64,000 nucleotides of DNA from Candidatus Nitrosopumilus sediminis (GCF_000299395.1 NC_018656.1:1054001-1118000); one strand, 5' to 3'. Shown: positions 51,863-60,151, counted from the first letter of the stretch. Numbers and translations: made by a program. Notes: generated from the letters alone by a model not told the origin.

Positions 51863-53176
51863 ATGACAAAATTTCAAGATTTAGGATTAAGCGAGAATGT
51901 TCTGAAAGGAATTGTTGATCAAGGTTTCGAAGAAGCATTTCCAATTCAAGAAGCAGTGATTCCAGTATTACTTTCAGGCAGAGATGTTGTTGGACAGGCT
52001 CATACAGGTTCAGGAAAGACAGCAGCATTTGCACTATCAATGTTGCAACAGATCAAGCCAAAACAAGGAATTCAGGGATTGATCATGGCACCTACAAGAG
52101 AACTTGCCATGCAAATTAGTGATGAAATTAAAAAGTTTGGAAAACACACAGGGATCAGAATAGCAACAGTGTATGGAGGACAAGGCATGGGAATTCAACT
52201 AGATGCACTTCATAGAGGAGTAGAAATTGTGGTAGCAACACCAGGTAGACTAATAGATCATCTCAAAAGAGGCTCAATTGAACTCAGAGACATTTCTCAT
52301 ATTGTTCTAGATGAGGCAGATACAATGTTAGACATGGGATTTGTGGACGATATTTCATTCATTTTAGATTTAGCACCAGAAGACAGAGTAATGTCATTAT
52401 TTTCAGCAACAATGCCAACTGAAATTTTAAGATTATCTGAAGAGTATCTAAAGAATCCAAAACAATTCTTGTTAGATGCAGATGATCTTAGTGGGGAAGG
52501 AATAGACCAATCATATTTAGTGATTAAAGACAGGGACAAATTCAAGTATCTTATTGATTTTATCAAACCAGTTAAAGGGCAAAGTATCGTATTTTGTTCT
52601 ACAAAATATAGAACCAGAGATGTTGCAAAATTCCTCCATCAAGAAAAATTTAATGCCGTTGCCATTGAAGGAGACATGTCACAACATAGAAGAGAGCAAT
52701 CAATGGGGAAATTCAGAAGTGGTAAAGCAGACATTCTTGTAGCAACAGATGTAGCATCAAGAGGAATAGATGTTCCAAGAGTAGAGTTAGTCATAAACTA
52801 TGATGTACCAAATCAAGAGATGGCATACTTTCACAGAATCGGAAGGACCGCCAGAGCTGGTGCACTAGGTAGAGCAATAACATTTGTTTCATACTCATCA
52901 GTTGGAGATTGGAATCTAATCAAACGTCAAATCAAAGTTCCCCTCACAGATTTAAACCAAGAGATGGGAATTCAAATTTCAATCCCAGATCCTCTAAAAA
53001 GACAGACGCCATCAAGAAGATATGGCGGTCAATCAAGATCCAATTATTCTAGAGGAGGACGTTCTGGAGGATATGGTGGATCTAGAGGAGGCAACCCCAG
53101 AGACGACAGAGGAAAAAGAAGAACTAGTGACAGAGATGGGAATAGAAACAGCTACGGTGGACGTAGTAGATGGTAA
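51863..53176 (+). CDS. DEAD-box RNA helicase with RGG-rich tail
   Basis: I start at ATG 51863 (MTKFQDLGLSENVLKGIVDQ), which gives the usual Q-motif helicase N-terminus. Motifs are complete: Q motif FPIQEAVIP, I AHTGSGKT, Ia PTRELAMQ, II DEAD (VLDEADTMLD), III SAT, IV IVFCSTK, V DVASRGIDVP and VI HRIGRTARAG. Residues about 380-437 form a low-complexity Arg/Gly/Ser tail (SRGGRSGGYGGSRGG) for RNA binding. It is probably involved in RNA unfolding or cold adaptation. A small AsnC-type gene follows 49 nt downstream. Confidence 0.95.
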   Translation: MTKFQDLGLSENVLKGIVDQGFEEAFPIQEAVIPVLLSGRDVVGQAHTGSGKTAAFALSMLQQIKPKQGIQGLIMAPTRELAMQISDEIKKFGKHTGIRIATVYGGQGMGIQLDALHRGVEIVVATPGRLIDHLKRGSIELRDISHIVLDEADTMLDMGFVDDISFILDLAPEDRVMSLFSATMPTEILRLSEEYLKNPKQFLLDADDLSGEGIDQSYLVIKDRDKFKYLIDFIKPVKGQSIVFCSTKYRTRDVAKFLHQEKFNAVAIEGDMSQHRREQSMGKFRSGKADILVATDVASRGIDVPRVELVINYDVPNQEMAYFHRIGRTARAGALGRAITFVSYSSVGDWNLIKRQIKVPLTDLNQEMGIQISIPDPLKRQTPSRRYGGQSRSNYSRGGRSGGYGGSRGGNPRDDRGKRRTSDRDGNRNSYGGRSRW

Positions 53177-53225
53177 TACTGTAAAACTTAAAGACCTGAA
53201 CTTGTAATTATTGTTAGATAAAGTA

Positions 53226-53459
53226 ATGCACAAAGGATTCATTTTATTAAATTGTGATCTGGGAGCCGAAGAATACATTGTTGATGAATTAAAACAAATG
53301 CAGAATATCCCAAATGCACATCTTACTTTTGGAGCATATGACGTGATTGCAGAAGTTGAGACGGAAAACCAAGAAGAATTTGAAAAATTAATTGCAACAA
53401 TTAGAAAACTTTCCAGAGTAGTTAGCACAATGACGCTAAATGTAATCGTTCCCGAATAA
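53226..53459 (+). CDS. Stand-alone Lrp/AsnC effector (RAM) domain protein
   Basis: ATG 53226 (MHKGFILLNCDLGAEEYIVD) is preferred over an upstream TTG. The 77 residues fit the alpha/beta RAM domain of Lrp/AsnC regulators (AHLTFGAYDVIAEVETENQE, then the helix FEKLIATIRKL and the final strand VVSTMTLNVIVPE) without the DNA-binding half. Such stand-alone domains bind amino acids or modulate partner regulators. The stop codon TAA forms the first three bases of the left 30-bp repeat, so this gene marks the left border of the proposed islet. Confidence 0.82.
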   Translation: MHKGFILLNCDLGAEEYIVDELKQMQNIPNAHLTFGAYDVIAEVETENQEEFEKLIATIRKLSRVVSTMTLNVIVPE

Positions 53460-53486
53460 TTGATCTAAGCTAGATTGTCAGTTATT
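53457..53486. repeat. 30-bp direct repeat, left copy
   Basis: The sequence taattgatctaagc-tagattgtcagttatt is identical to 57589-57618. It begins with the stop codon of the AsnC-type gene and contains a small palindrome (atcta-agc-tagat). See the islet entry for interpretation. Confidence 0.9.
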
Positions 53487-53584
53487 GTTTTGTAAAAACT
53501 ATCTGTATTCTTTCATTTTTAATTCAATTTCTGACAGATTCTAACCTAAAAAATCTTTAAGTTCAAACAGCACAGTAAATTGAC

Positions 53585-53731
53585 ATGATAGACGTTAAAG
53601 ATTTGAAAGTGTGTGCTGATTGTGGAACAGTATATTATGGAAAATTTTCAAAAGGAACATGTCCTAGTTGCCACACCAATAATTTTGAACAAATATCTGC
53701 AGATAGCGGCGTGGGAAATTTAGATAGATAA
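53585..53731 (+). CDS. 48-aa zinc-ribbon microprotein
   Basis: ATG 53585 begins MIDVKDLKVCADCGTVYYGK; the second pair is GTCPSCH, giving a classic CxxC...CxxC zinc ribbon similar to rubredoxin-like or transcription-factor ribbons. A ctttaag box lies about 30 nt upstream. It is the first gene inside the proposed islet. The 275 bp that follow contain no clear gene on either strand. Confidence 0.7.
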   Translation: MIDVKDLKVCADCGTVYYGKFSKGTCPSCHTNNFEQISADSGVGNLDR

Positions 53732-54006
53732 AGAATATTTGAACAGGTTTAATCCGGGTTTTCACGTCAAATATTATTTAGGGAAAGTTGGCTGGCACAT
53801 GCGAAAGAACAAAGGAGGAATCTTTAGAATAATGAATTCGCATTAGATGAATTGTCACTTTGGTTAAAACCCTGTAATGGGAAATCAAGAAACTAATGTA
53901 TCTTTACTATGGGTTTTACTTAATGTGATTTTTCAGCATTAATTAAAAACCAAATTTCAAAAAAAGAGAATTATGGCGTATATACTAGTCATGCATTATA
54001 AAATCA

Positions 54007-54798
54007 ATGAGTTTCAAACCAAACAAAGAGCAAAATCCCAACATACTAGACATTCTTCTGAGCAAGAATTCAGATAAAACAATTAATTCGGACACACTGA
54101 TAAAAAATGTACAAAATAGAATTAACAAGGCATTGGAAAAAGGATATCAATACACAAGAGTAATTGATTCTTCTGAAAAATTCCTGAGAAAAAATGTGTT
54201 TGGACAAATAAACATGGCAGTACTGTATGTAGATATTGTCGGTTCTACAAAAATGAGCATGACATTGCCACCTGACAAACTATCAATAATCATTAGTTCA
54301 TTTTCTCAGGAAATGTCATATGTGATTGAGCAGTTTCACGGATATGTTCTAAAATTTGTTGGTGATGCAGTTATAGGATATTTTGTAGAAAACGAGACAG
54401 AGCAAATACCAGCAGTATACAACGTAGTAGCTTGTGCAGAATCCATGATAAATGTGGTAAAGCAAGGAATTAACTCAATATTAGTTGAAAAAGTAGGGCT
54501 TTCAGAAATTAGTGTGAAGATTGGCATTGACTTTGGGAATAATGTGGTAGTCAGATATGGGTCTGATGAAAAAAAGGCGTATGTGGATTTGCTCGGACCT
54601 ACAATGAATGTGGCATCAAAGATTCAAAATTTGGCAAAGCCAAACCAAATCATAGTAGGACAAGATGCATACGACAAACTAGACTCATACATGCAAGAAT
54701 TTTTCTTAGACATGACAGATGAGTTAGATTATCCTTTGCAACATTATTCAAGTGATCAGGACAAAATTTACCGTGTTTACAGATACAAGTATCAATAA
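54007..54798 (+). CDS. Class III adenylate/guanylate cyclase-like protein, soluble
   Basis: After an N-terminal helical region (about residues 1-65), residues about 68-235 form a class III cyclase domain. Both metal-binding aspartates are present: MAVLYVDIVGSTKMS and KFVGDAVIGYF. The transition-state Asn is in PTMNVASKIQNLA, but the usual Arg four residues later is Lys. KIGIDFGNNVVVRYG matches the strand before it. There is no transmembrane segment. It is inside the repeat-bounded islet next to two stress proteins. It may make a cyclic nucleotide or only bind ATP; activity is uncertain because of the substitution. Confidence 0.85.
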   Translation: MSFKPNKEQNPNILDILLSKNSDKTINSDTLIKNVQNRINKALEKGYQYTRVIDSSEKFLRKNVFGQINMAVLYVDIVGSTKMSMTLPPDKLSIIISSFSQEMSYVIEQFHGYVLKFVGDAVIGYFVENETEQIPAVYNVVACAESMINVVKQGINSILVEKVGLSEISVKIGIDFGNNVVVRYGSDEKKAYVDLLGPTMNVASKIQNLAKPNQIIVGQDAYDKLDSYMQEFFLDMTDELDYPLQHYSSDQDKIYRVYRYKYQ

Positions 54799-54919
54799 CC
54801 TATGTCAGATCAATTTCATGATTTCATATTGTTTGAAAGCCACGATTATCCTTGATAGTTAGTGTAAAAAAGCCAATTAAAATAACCAAGAGAATAATTG
54901 ATTTGATCATTACGTTTGT

Positions 54920-55354
54920 CTATTTTATAATTATCACAGGGCACTTTGCTTTTTGCATAACGCCATTACTTACGCTACCAAGCAATATTTTATCAAATCC
55001 TCCTCTACCAGAAGAGCCCATAACTATGAGGTCTACATTTTTAGATTTTGTAAACAGCATTAGGGATTTTATTGTATTGTTAGATTCTATAATTTTAAAA
55101 TCTACTGATACTGAATTCTTTTTTGCAACAGAATCCAATTTGGAAAAAAGATCTTTTGTTAGTTTTTTTGCCTTTCTCATAATATCTTTATTGATTCTTT
55201 TATCAATATACCATCCACCCAGATTTGCAATATTCAGACAACTAACCACTTTGATTTGAGAATGGTGTTGTTTGGCCAATTCTACGGCTTTATTGAATGC
55301 TTTAAGAGCATGGGCTGATCCGTCATATGGAACTAGAATGGTGTTAAAAGTCAT
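54920..55354 (-). CDS. Universal stress protein (UspA family)
   Basis: The 144 residues show the Usp fold: ILVPYDGSAHALKAFNKAVE at strand 1 and the ATP-binding loop VMGSSGRGGFDKILLGSVSN near residues 110-130, matching the G-x2-G-x9-G(S/T) pattern. ATP-binding Usp proteins act in stress signalling. It follows a second Usp gene with no spacer (stop and start adjacent), forming a tandem pair by duplication, though the two differ clearly in the middle. It lies within the islet. Confidence 0.93.
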   Translation of the reverse strand: MTFNTILVPYDGSAHALKAFNKAVELAKQHHSQIKVVSCLNIANLGGWYIDKRINKDIMRKAKKLTKDLFSKLDSVAKKNSVSVDFKIIESNNTIKSLMLFTKSKNVDLIVMGSSGRGGFDKILLGSVSNGVMQKAKCPVIIIK

Positions 55355-55786
55355 TTATTTTACCACCATTACCGAACATTTTGCTTGTTGCGCAACACCA
55401 TATGTAACACTACCCAGAATTAATTTATTCAAACCTGTTCTGCCATGAGACCCCATTACTATGAGATCTGACTTTTTTAAATTTGCGAGATTGATTATCT
55501 CTTTAACAATAGATGTCCCTTGTTTGATTTTCACAGATATTGGAACGTTGAGACTTTTTGCAGTTTGCTCAAGTTTGTAAATAAATTTTTTAGCCGCACT
55601 TTGTTGTTTTTTTATTGTTTGAGGGTTAACTTTAGAAAATCCCCTTATTGCAGAATACTCTCCTTCTATGACTGTAAATACAGTAATTTTAGAACCGTCT
55701 TTTTTTGCAATATCTAATGCTTTTCTAAATGCTCTATTGGAAAAATTTGTACCATCATATGGCACTAGAATATTTTTGAAAACCAT
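55355..55786 (-). CDS. Universal stress protein (UspA family)
   Basis: The 143 residues begin MVFKNILVPYDGTNFSNRAF and contain VMGSHGRTGLNKLILGSVTY, the nucleotide-binding G-x2-G-x9-GS motif. Its stop is directly adjacent to the start of the second Usp gene, so the pair is one unit. The upstream 250 bp to the divergent transporter gene are AT-rich without a gene. The close link to a cyclase and a transporter in the same islet suggests a stress or nutrient-response module, which is inference. Confidence 0.93.
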   Translation of the reverse strand: MVFKNILVPYDGTNFSNRAFRKALDIAKKDGSKITVFTVIEGEYSAIRGFSKVNPQTIKKQQSAAKKFIYKLEQTAKSLNVPISVKIKQGTSIVKEIINLANLKKSDLIVMGSHGRTGLNKLILGSVTYGVAQQAKCSVMVVK

Positions 55787-56028
55787 GTATCACATTACGC
55801 TGATTTGGATTTAAAAAGCGTATCTAATTTTCAAAAATGAATGTCATAAGTTAAGATAAACGACTAATTTTAAACAGATTTCAAATTAACAATAAAATTT
55901 TATTCTATGTTTAAAATTTGACCCTAAATCCAGATTTGAATTAGATTTAACACAAGATATGAGGGTATTTCCACATTTGTAAATTTTAGATTAGTGTAAC
56001 AGTCAATAAAGATGAATAATGTTAACAT

Positions 56029-56042
56029 ATTGAATATTCAAT
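56029..56042. promoter_or_regulatory. Perfect 14-bp palindrome over the transporter start codon
   Basis: attgaatattcaat reads identically on both strands and includes the A and T of the ATG at 56041. A repressor bound here would block a leaderless message. In AT-rich DNA such palindromes can also arise by chance. Confidence 0.3.
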
Positions 56043-57378
56043 GGAAACAAAGTCCTTCAATTATCATGTACCTCAAATTACATATCTAATAAAGAAAAAA
56101 TTGTGGGCGCAAGTGCTTTTTGCGTTATTTTTAGGATTAGTTTTTGGTATGATCATAGGACCTGAATTAGGAATTGTTGAAAAAGAAACTGCAGAAGTAA
56201 TTACTGAGTGGTTATCCATTCCAGCCAATCTCTTTCTGAAAATTATTCAAATGATTATTGTACCGCTAATTTTTGCATCCATTATTCGAGGACTGACATC
56301 ATCTGGAAGTTTAGAGCAGCTTCAAAAACTAGGTATAGGGATTTCTTTGTATTTCATTGCAACCACTGTAATAGCATTAACTATAGGAATCATTCTTGTA
56401 ACTGTAATAGAGCCCGGTAATTTTATCGATAGTTCTTTGATCAGAGAAAGTTTCGGAATTGAGGATATGGAACCAGTTCAGAGAACAGAACTATCCCTTC
56501 AAGATATTCCTCAGAGCATTGTGGGAATTGTTCCTAGCAATCCATTGGCATCATTCATGTCTGGAGAGATGCTGAGCATCATTGTTTTTGCAGTAATTGT
56601 CGGAGTGTCATTGATTACATTACCAAAAGAAAGATCAGAGCCAATTCTTGATTTGCTAGAATCCATACAGAAACTTACCCTGAAGATAGTTTCATGGGCA
56701 ATGCGTTTGGCACCATTTGCAGCGTTTGGTCTTATGGTTGGACTAACGTCAAAGCTTGGGTTATCTGCGCTTGCAGGACTTGGAGCATACATGCTAACTG
56801 TGGTGGTTGGTTTATTGTTGATGGTATTTGTCTATATTCTAATTATCAAATTTTTTACAAAGAGGCCATTGTTTTCTACTTTTGCAATGATGAAAGATGC
56901 ACAGTTATTGGCATTTTCAACTTCCAGCTCTGCGGCAGTAATGCCATTGTCAATTAAAACTGCAGAAGAAAAAATGAAAGTGAAACCAAAGGTTTCACAA
57001 TTCGTCATTCCTTTGGGTGCCACAATTAACATGGATGGAACTGCACTATATCAAATAATAGCAGTGTTTTTCTTGGCACAATTATTCAATATTGATTTAG
57101 GATTTACCACGATACTATTGATTTCATTAACAGCACTTGCAGCATCAATCGGGGCTCCATCAGCTCCTGGAACAGGAATAGTAATTCTTTCAACAATTCT
57201 GATTGCTGCAGGTATCCCCCCTATTGCAGTGGTACTTTTGTTAGGAGTGGATAGAATTTTAGATATGACCAGAACGATGGTCAATGTTACAGGAGATCTT
57301 ACAGCTTGTCTATTCTTTGATGAAAGAATAAAAACAGATAAAATTACAAAAGATGATCATCCACCAGCAAAAAATTGA
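56041..57378 (+). CDS. Dicarboxylate/amino acid:cation symporter (DAACS family)
   Basis: The 445 residues form the GltP/DctA fold with about eight transmembrane helices and two re-entrant hairpins. Signature segments are WLSIPANLFLKIIQMIIVPL, HP1 with the serine-rich AFSTSSSAAVMPLS, GATINMDGTALYQ (TM7 sodium/substrate site) and HP2 SIGAPSAPGTGIVILS with the following VDRILDMTRTMVNVTGD, in which DxxRTxxNVTGD binds dicarboxylate or amino acid. An acidic loop after TM3 is longer than usual. It is probably an importer of glutamate/aspartate or C4-dicarboxylates. In a chemolithoautotroph this hints at mixotrophic uptake. It is the last clear gene of the islet. Confidence 0.94.
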   Translation: METKSFNYHVPQITYLIKKKLWAQVLFALFLGLVFGMIIGPELGIVEKETAEVITEWLSIPANLFLKIIQMIIVPLIFASIIRGLTSSGSLEQLQKLGIGISLYFIATTVIALTIGIILVTVIEPGNFIDSSLIRESFGIEDMEPVQRTELSLQDIPQSIVGIVPSNPLASFMSGEMLSIIVFAVIVGVSLITLPKERSEPILDLLESIQKLTLKIVSWAMRLAPFAAFGLMVGLTSKLGLSALAGLGAYMLTVVVGLLLMVFVYILIIKFFTKRPLFSTFAMMKDAQLLAFSTSSSAAVMPLSIKTAEEKMKVKPKVSQFVIPLGATINMDGTALYQIIAVFFLAQLFNIDLGFTTILLISLTALAASIGAPSAPGTGIVILSTILIAAGIPPIAVVLLLGVDRILDMTRTMVNVTGDLTACLFFDERIKTDKITKDDHPPAKN

Positions 57379-57411
57379 AAAATTTGTCACCTTTCATTCA
57401 TCTCAACTGAG

Positions 57412-57537
57412 ATGGATATCAACAAACCTAAAATCAAACTAATTTCACAAAACTCGCCTCATGTATTATGGAATGCCACATGGTCCACAAACCAATCTTC
57501 GTTTTGCAAATATTGGTTAGACACAACAAAAGTGTAA
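57412..57537 (+). CDS. Questionable 41-aa open frame
   Basis: ATG 57412 opens 41 codons (MDINKPKIKLISQNSPHVLW at the start), rich in Trp and Ser, ending DTTKV. The ATG lies in the right arm of a hairpin (catctca/tgagatg) that looks like the transporter terminator, so the frame is probably fortuitous or a remnant. It is the only frame in the 235 bp between the transporter and the regulator gene. Confidence 0.2.
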   Translation: MDINKPKIKLISQNSPHVLWNATWSTNQSSFCKYWLDTTKV

Positions 57538-57588
57538 TTTACTGAAGGGTATTCTTTGCAGAAAATTCAACTACAATGTATGGGCGAT

Positions 57589-57618
57589 TAATTGATCTAA
57601 GCTAGATTGTCAGTTATT
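57589..57618. repeat. 30-bp direct repeat, right copy
   Basis: The sequence is identical to 53457-53486, 4132 bp away. Its last bases include the stop codon (57614-57616 on the minus strand) of the DUF1724-type regulator. Confidence 0.9.
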
Positions 57619-58414
57619 CTTTTAATTTACTCTCTTTGAAAATATCAGAGCCATACCAGCAATATCTGAAATAATCAAGACACCATTCATGAAACATTGG
57701 ATCCTCTGAATAGAACATCTCACTAATATCAGCATCCCCATCAACTGTTGGAAACATTATGCATGCCTCTTTCTCATTCATTACAAGGACTGTTTGAACA
57801 TTTTTTGTCATTTTTCTTTGAATTAATCCATCATCCATTAATTTGTCAAATCCCAATTTCTTGAGAATTGCCTTCCTTCCTTTTGGAACTACGACAGATT
57901 CAGAAAAAATGTAATCAAATTTTATTCCTTTCTTGACTTTCTTTATCAATGGTTCAATCAGATCTAAAGGAACTTCTGATAATATTTCGTATATGTAATC
58001 ATCAGAATTTTTGTAAATATTTTTCCATTGCTCCATTGTTTTAGAAAAACCCTTAACACGTTGACATACTGTTAATTGGCCACAACGCATTTGAAATTTA
58101 GTAGGAATTTCTCCAAAATTGTGGTCTTCAAAATATTTCCGATTTTGTGTAAGAAAAACTAATGATGGTACTTGAGTACATACTGTCTTTCCAAATGTCG
58201 TTAATGTATATTTTCCATCATTTTTCTTTTCAATCAAACCACTCTCTTCTAATCGTATAAAATTTCTATGTACTTCTTGTTTAGTCGCATCAATCTCTTT
58301 TGCTAATGTGGTGGGAGTAGAGTTTTTTTCTAATAACTTGAATAAAATTTGCATTCTTTGAGGACTAGCTAAATCAAGTACATAATTTGCAGTTTCATCA
58401 AACAGATCACTCAT
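57614..58414 (-). CDS. Winged-helix regulator with DUF1724/FilR1-like C-terminal domain
   Basis: Residues 10-85 are an ArsR-like winged helix (ASPQRMQILFKLLEKNSTPT, AKEIDATKQEVHRNFIRLEE, then the wing KKNDGKYTLT). The remaining 180 residues match the DUF1724-type sensor domain common in archaeal regulators (FGEIPTKFQMRCGQL, LIEPLIKKVKKGIKFDYIF, TVLVMNEKEACIMFPTVDG). Its ligand is unknown. It borders the islet on the left and a cluster of small redox-type genes on the right, so it is a plausible regulator of the shared promoter element at 58716 and 63533, but no binding data exist. Confidence 0.85.
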   Translation of the reverse strand: MSDLFDETANYVLDLASPQRMQILFKLLEKNSTPTTLAKEIDATKQEVHRNFIRLEESGLIEKKNDGKYTLTTFGKTVCTQVPSLVFLTQNRKYFEDHNFGEIPTKFQMRCGQLTVCQRVKGFSKTMEQWKNIYKNSDDYIYEILSEVPLDLIEPLIKKVKKGIKFDYIFSESVVVPKGRKAILKKLGFDKLMDDGLIQRKMTKNVQTVLVMNEKEACIMFPTVDGDADISEMFYSEDPMFHEWCLDYFRYCWYGSDIFKESKLKE

Positions 58415-58510
58415 TAGGCACTTTGTACAGTTTTGACAGATAAAAACTAGAGGGAAATAAGCTGTAACTAAGAAAACAATTTCAAGTTTTTATAAAAAAG
58501 AGTTATGTCG

Positions 58511-58660
58511 CTAGCCAAAGATACCGCTAGCAACTGAATATGCTCCAATGCCAACTCCCATCACCACACCGATTCCCATGCAGATAAGATCGAATTTTAC
58601 GACCTTTTTGAAAGGGGCATGAACCATTTTATCCCAGTTTGAGATTTGTTGTGATTTCAT
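58511..58660 (-). CDS. 49-aa single-pass membrane microprotein
   Basis: ATG 58660 encodes MKSQQISNWDKMVHAPFKKV, then a hydrophobic glycine-rich helix (CMGIGVVMGVGIGAYSVA) ending in GIFG. A ctatctata box lies about 25 nt upstream on the minus strand. The position is divergent from the zinc-ribbon gene at 58767. A similar tiny membrane peptide is divergent from a microgene at 63584, where the same promoter element occurs. Confidence 0.65.
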   Translation of the reverse strand: MKSQQISNWDKMVHAPFKKVVKFDLICMGIGVVMGVGIGAYSVASGIFG

Positions 58661-58715
58661 GATCGTATTTAGTGATAGTTATAGATAGAATCAGGTAAAA
58701 ATAGTAGATTACAAG

Positions 58716-58745
58716 TAAGCTATGCAGCTGACCAAGACATATTGC
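58716..58745 (+). promoter_or_regulatory. Shared 30-nt promoter element, copy 1
   Basis: taagctatgcagctg-accaagacatattgc matches 24 of 30 positions of the element at 63533-63562. In both places the element ends exactly 21 nt before an ATG on the plus strand. The terminal tattgc-rich part sits where a TATA box is expected, so the conserved upstream bases probably include a BRE and an operator. Confidence 0.6.
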
Positions 58746-58766
58746 AAATTTTGATGTACTAGTATT

Positions 58767-58949
58767 ATGAGAGTTGATAGTTGTAGAAAATGTGGAATGG
58801 AACTAACAATCAAACAAGAATGTTCAATTTGTAATGAACCAATCAAGTTCAGTTGCAAAGAATGCTATTTTGAACCAGAAGAGCAAATTCATTCATTATG
58901 CAAATTAGTAGATATGAATCATAAACCATTAATTTCAGAAACAGCATAA
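58767..58949 (+). CDS. 60-aa zinc-binding protein
   Basis: The protein has many Cys pairs: MRVDSCRKCGMELTIKQECS, then CNEPIKFSCKECYFEP and HSLCKLVD. Three CxxC units suggest two zinc sites. It begins 21 nt after the shared promoter element. Its stop TAA overlaps the ATG of the next zinc-ribbon gene by one base (TAATG), so the two are translationally coupled. Function is unknown; it could be a metal sensor or a small nucleic-acid-binding protein. Confidence 0.7.
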   Translation: MRVDSCRKCGMELTIKQECSICNEPIKFSCKECYFEPEEQIHSLCKLVDMNHKPLISETA

Positions 58950-59167
58950 TGTCAAGAAATACAGGACCTTACCCACTATGCATAGGAAAATGTCAAGAAT
59001 TCCAGGTAAAGAGATTCGGATTGAGTAAAAGATATGAGTTGGGACAAAAATTATGCCAAATGTGTAATCAATGGATTCACTATGAAGGTGTATGGTGTCC
59101 ATGTTGTCACAAACGCTTGAGAACTAAACCAAAATGTAAAAAACGTACAGATTTTCCACGGATTTAA
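58949..59167 (+). CDS. 72-aa zinc-ribbon protein, coupled to the previous gene
   Basis: The sequence contains LCIGKCQEF, KLCQMCNQWIHYEGVWCPCC and a basic end (RLRTKPKCKKRTDF). CxxxC, CxxC and CPCC elements indicate zinc binding. MSRNTGPYPLCIGKCQEFQV at the start recalls short thaumarchaeal zinc-finger proteins. It shares one base with the previous stop codon. It probably acts with the 58767 protein. Confidence 0.7.
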   Translation: MSRNTGPYPLCIGKCQEFQVKRFGLSKRYELGQKLCQMCNQWIHYEGVWCPCCHKRLRTKPKCKKRTDFPRI

Positions 59168-59273
59168 CTTTTTGATATGATAATGGTCTAAATAAGATCA
59201 GTGAAATGAATGATATTTAGCATATTTTAGATAATTTTGGATACTAGAACCTCAGGATTTCAGATTGTTTAAT

Positions 59274-59819
59274 CTACTTTGACAAATTCCAAGGTCTAGA
59301 TTCTAAATAGTCAATTTCTTTAATCATGTCTTCTACTTTTTTTACTATTGCAAACACTGATTTGTATTCCTCGTACATGTTAGCCTCTTCTTCCTTTGTC
59401 AAGACATTAGCTTCAGCAGTATCAAAAAATTTGTTTTCTTTGTGCAAATGATCTTTTAGAAATACACCGTATGCATTAAGATATCTTGAAACAGGTTCCC
59501 TTTCATCAGATCCTTCTTTCCACAATTTAAGATGACGTGATATTAGACGTGCAACATTTCTTCCGAATTCATGTTCAACTAGAAATCGGTGAATCTCATC
59601 TTTTAGAGAACCATGATCTGACACGCATGGGAAATAGGAATTTTCTTCTCTAGAATGATGAATAGTATCAATAAACTCAGAAATTACAATCATAATTTTT
59701 GATAAATCTGAAAAGGGAATATCTGCACCTTTTTTTAATTCCTCAGAGCATTTGAAGACTATTTTTTCAAGACGTTTCACTTGATCATGATCTGCACGTA
59801 GTTGGTTAGTTGCACTCAT
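59274..59819 (-). CDS. Hemerythrin-like (HHE domain) protein
   Basis: The 181 residues form a four-helix HHE bundle with the di-iron ligands visible: H in LRADHDQVKRLE (about 10), HH and E in IDTIHHSREENSYFP (about 54-59), H in LVEHEFGRN (about 83), and H plus E in LKDHLHKENKFFD (about 122-127). Hemerythrins bind O2 or NO or repair iron centres. The C-terminus DMIKEIDYLESRPWNLSK is echoed by the microgene at 63584 (MDFLETRPWYLD). It is preceded by a 72-aa gene 14 nt upstream in the same operon. Confidence 0.88.
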   Translation of the reverse strand: MSATNQLRADHDQVKRLEKIVFKCSEELKKGADIPFSDLSKIMIVISEFIDTIHHSREENSYFPCVSDHGSLKDEIHRFLVEHEFGRNVARLISRHLKLWKEGSDEREPVSRYLNAYGVFLKDHLHKENKFFDTAEANVLTKEEEANMYEEYKSVFAIVKKVEDMIKEIDYLESRPWNLSK

Positions 59820-59833
59820 TTTGCATCACCAAT

Positions 59834-60052
59834 TCATTTGTCGGATAAAAATTCTCTGAGAACTTCAACAGCTCCTGACGTATCACATGCATCTAATCTG
59901 TCTAATAGGTACGATTCATCTTCAACTTGCTTCATTTTTTCTTTTAATTGTCTATATTTTGTGGCATCTTCTTGATTTTGAAATATTTGTTGTATGTCTT
60001 CTGAAGTTAGAGAACTGCCCTCGCATTTTGATTCCAATTCATCTTTATTCAT
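59834..60052 (-). CDS. 72-aa hypothetical protein upstream of hemerythrin
   Basis: The product is helical and acidic (MNKDELESKCEGSSLTSEDI at the start, YLLDRLDACDTSGAVEVLRE near the end) with two cysteines. It has no recognised motif. It is the first gene of a two-gene unit with the hemerythrin, so it may assist or regulate it. Confidence 0.6.
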   Translation of the reverse strand: MNKDELESKCEGSSLTSEDIQQIFQNQEDATKYRQLKEKMKQVEDESYLLDRLDACDTSGAVEVLREFLSDK

Positions 60053-60151
60053 TGATTTACATGTTTTTTATCGGAATTAAAGGAGCATCATGCTTATCAG
60101 AAGTGAAAATGAAAAATACACAGAGAATGATTAGAGGAGAAAGAAGGTTTT

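Larger units (their letters stand above)
53457..57618. other. Candidate 4.1-kb insertion islet bounded by 30-bp direct repeats
   Basis: Identical 30-bp repeats (53457-53486 and 57589-57618) flank a zinc ribbon, a class III cyclase, two universal stress proteins, a DAACS transporter and a questionable small frame. In the left copy the first three bases are the stop codon of the flanking plus-strand gene. In the right copy bases 26-28 are the stop codon of the flanking minus-strand gene. One copy would thus be the exact stop-to-stop spacer of two convergent genes, and the insert duplicated it. No integrase or transposase is inside. Integration by an element supplied in trans or by recombination of a circle is possible. 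Confidence 0.6.

Noticed and set aside
53732-54006. Possible riboswitch or small RNA upstream of the islet cyclase (contains aaaggagg followed by a 15-codon frame)
   Set aside because: I could not find convincing paired arms, and the short frame beginning at the ATG near 53799 is likely chance.
54852-55259. 135-codon plus-strand frame with apparent membrane segments opposite a universal stress protein
   Set aside because: It is fully antisense to a clear UspA gene and its hydrophobicity follows from the reverse complement of that gene.
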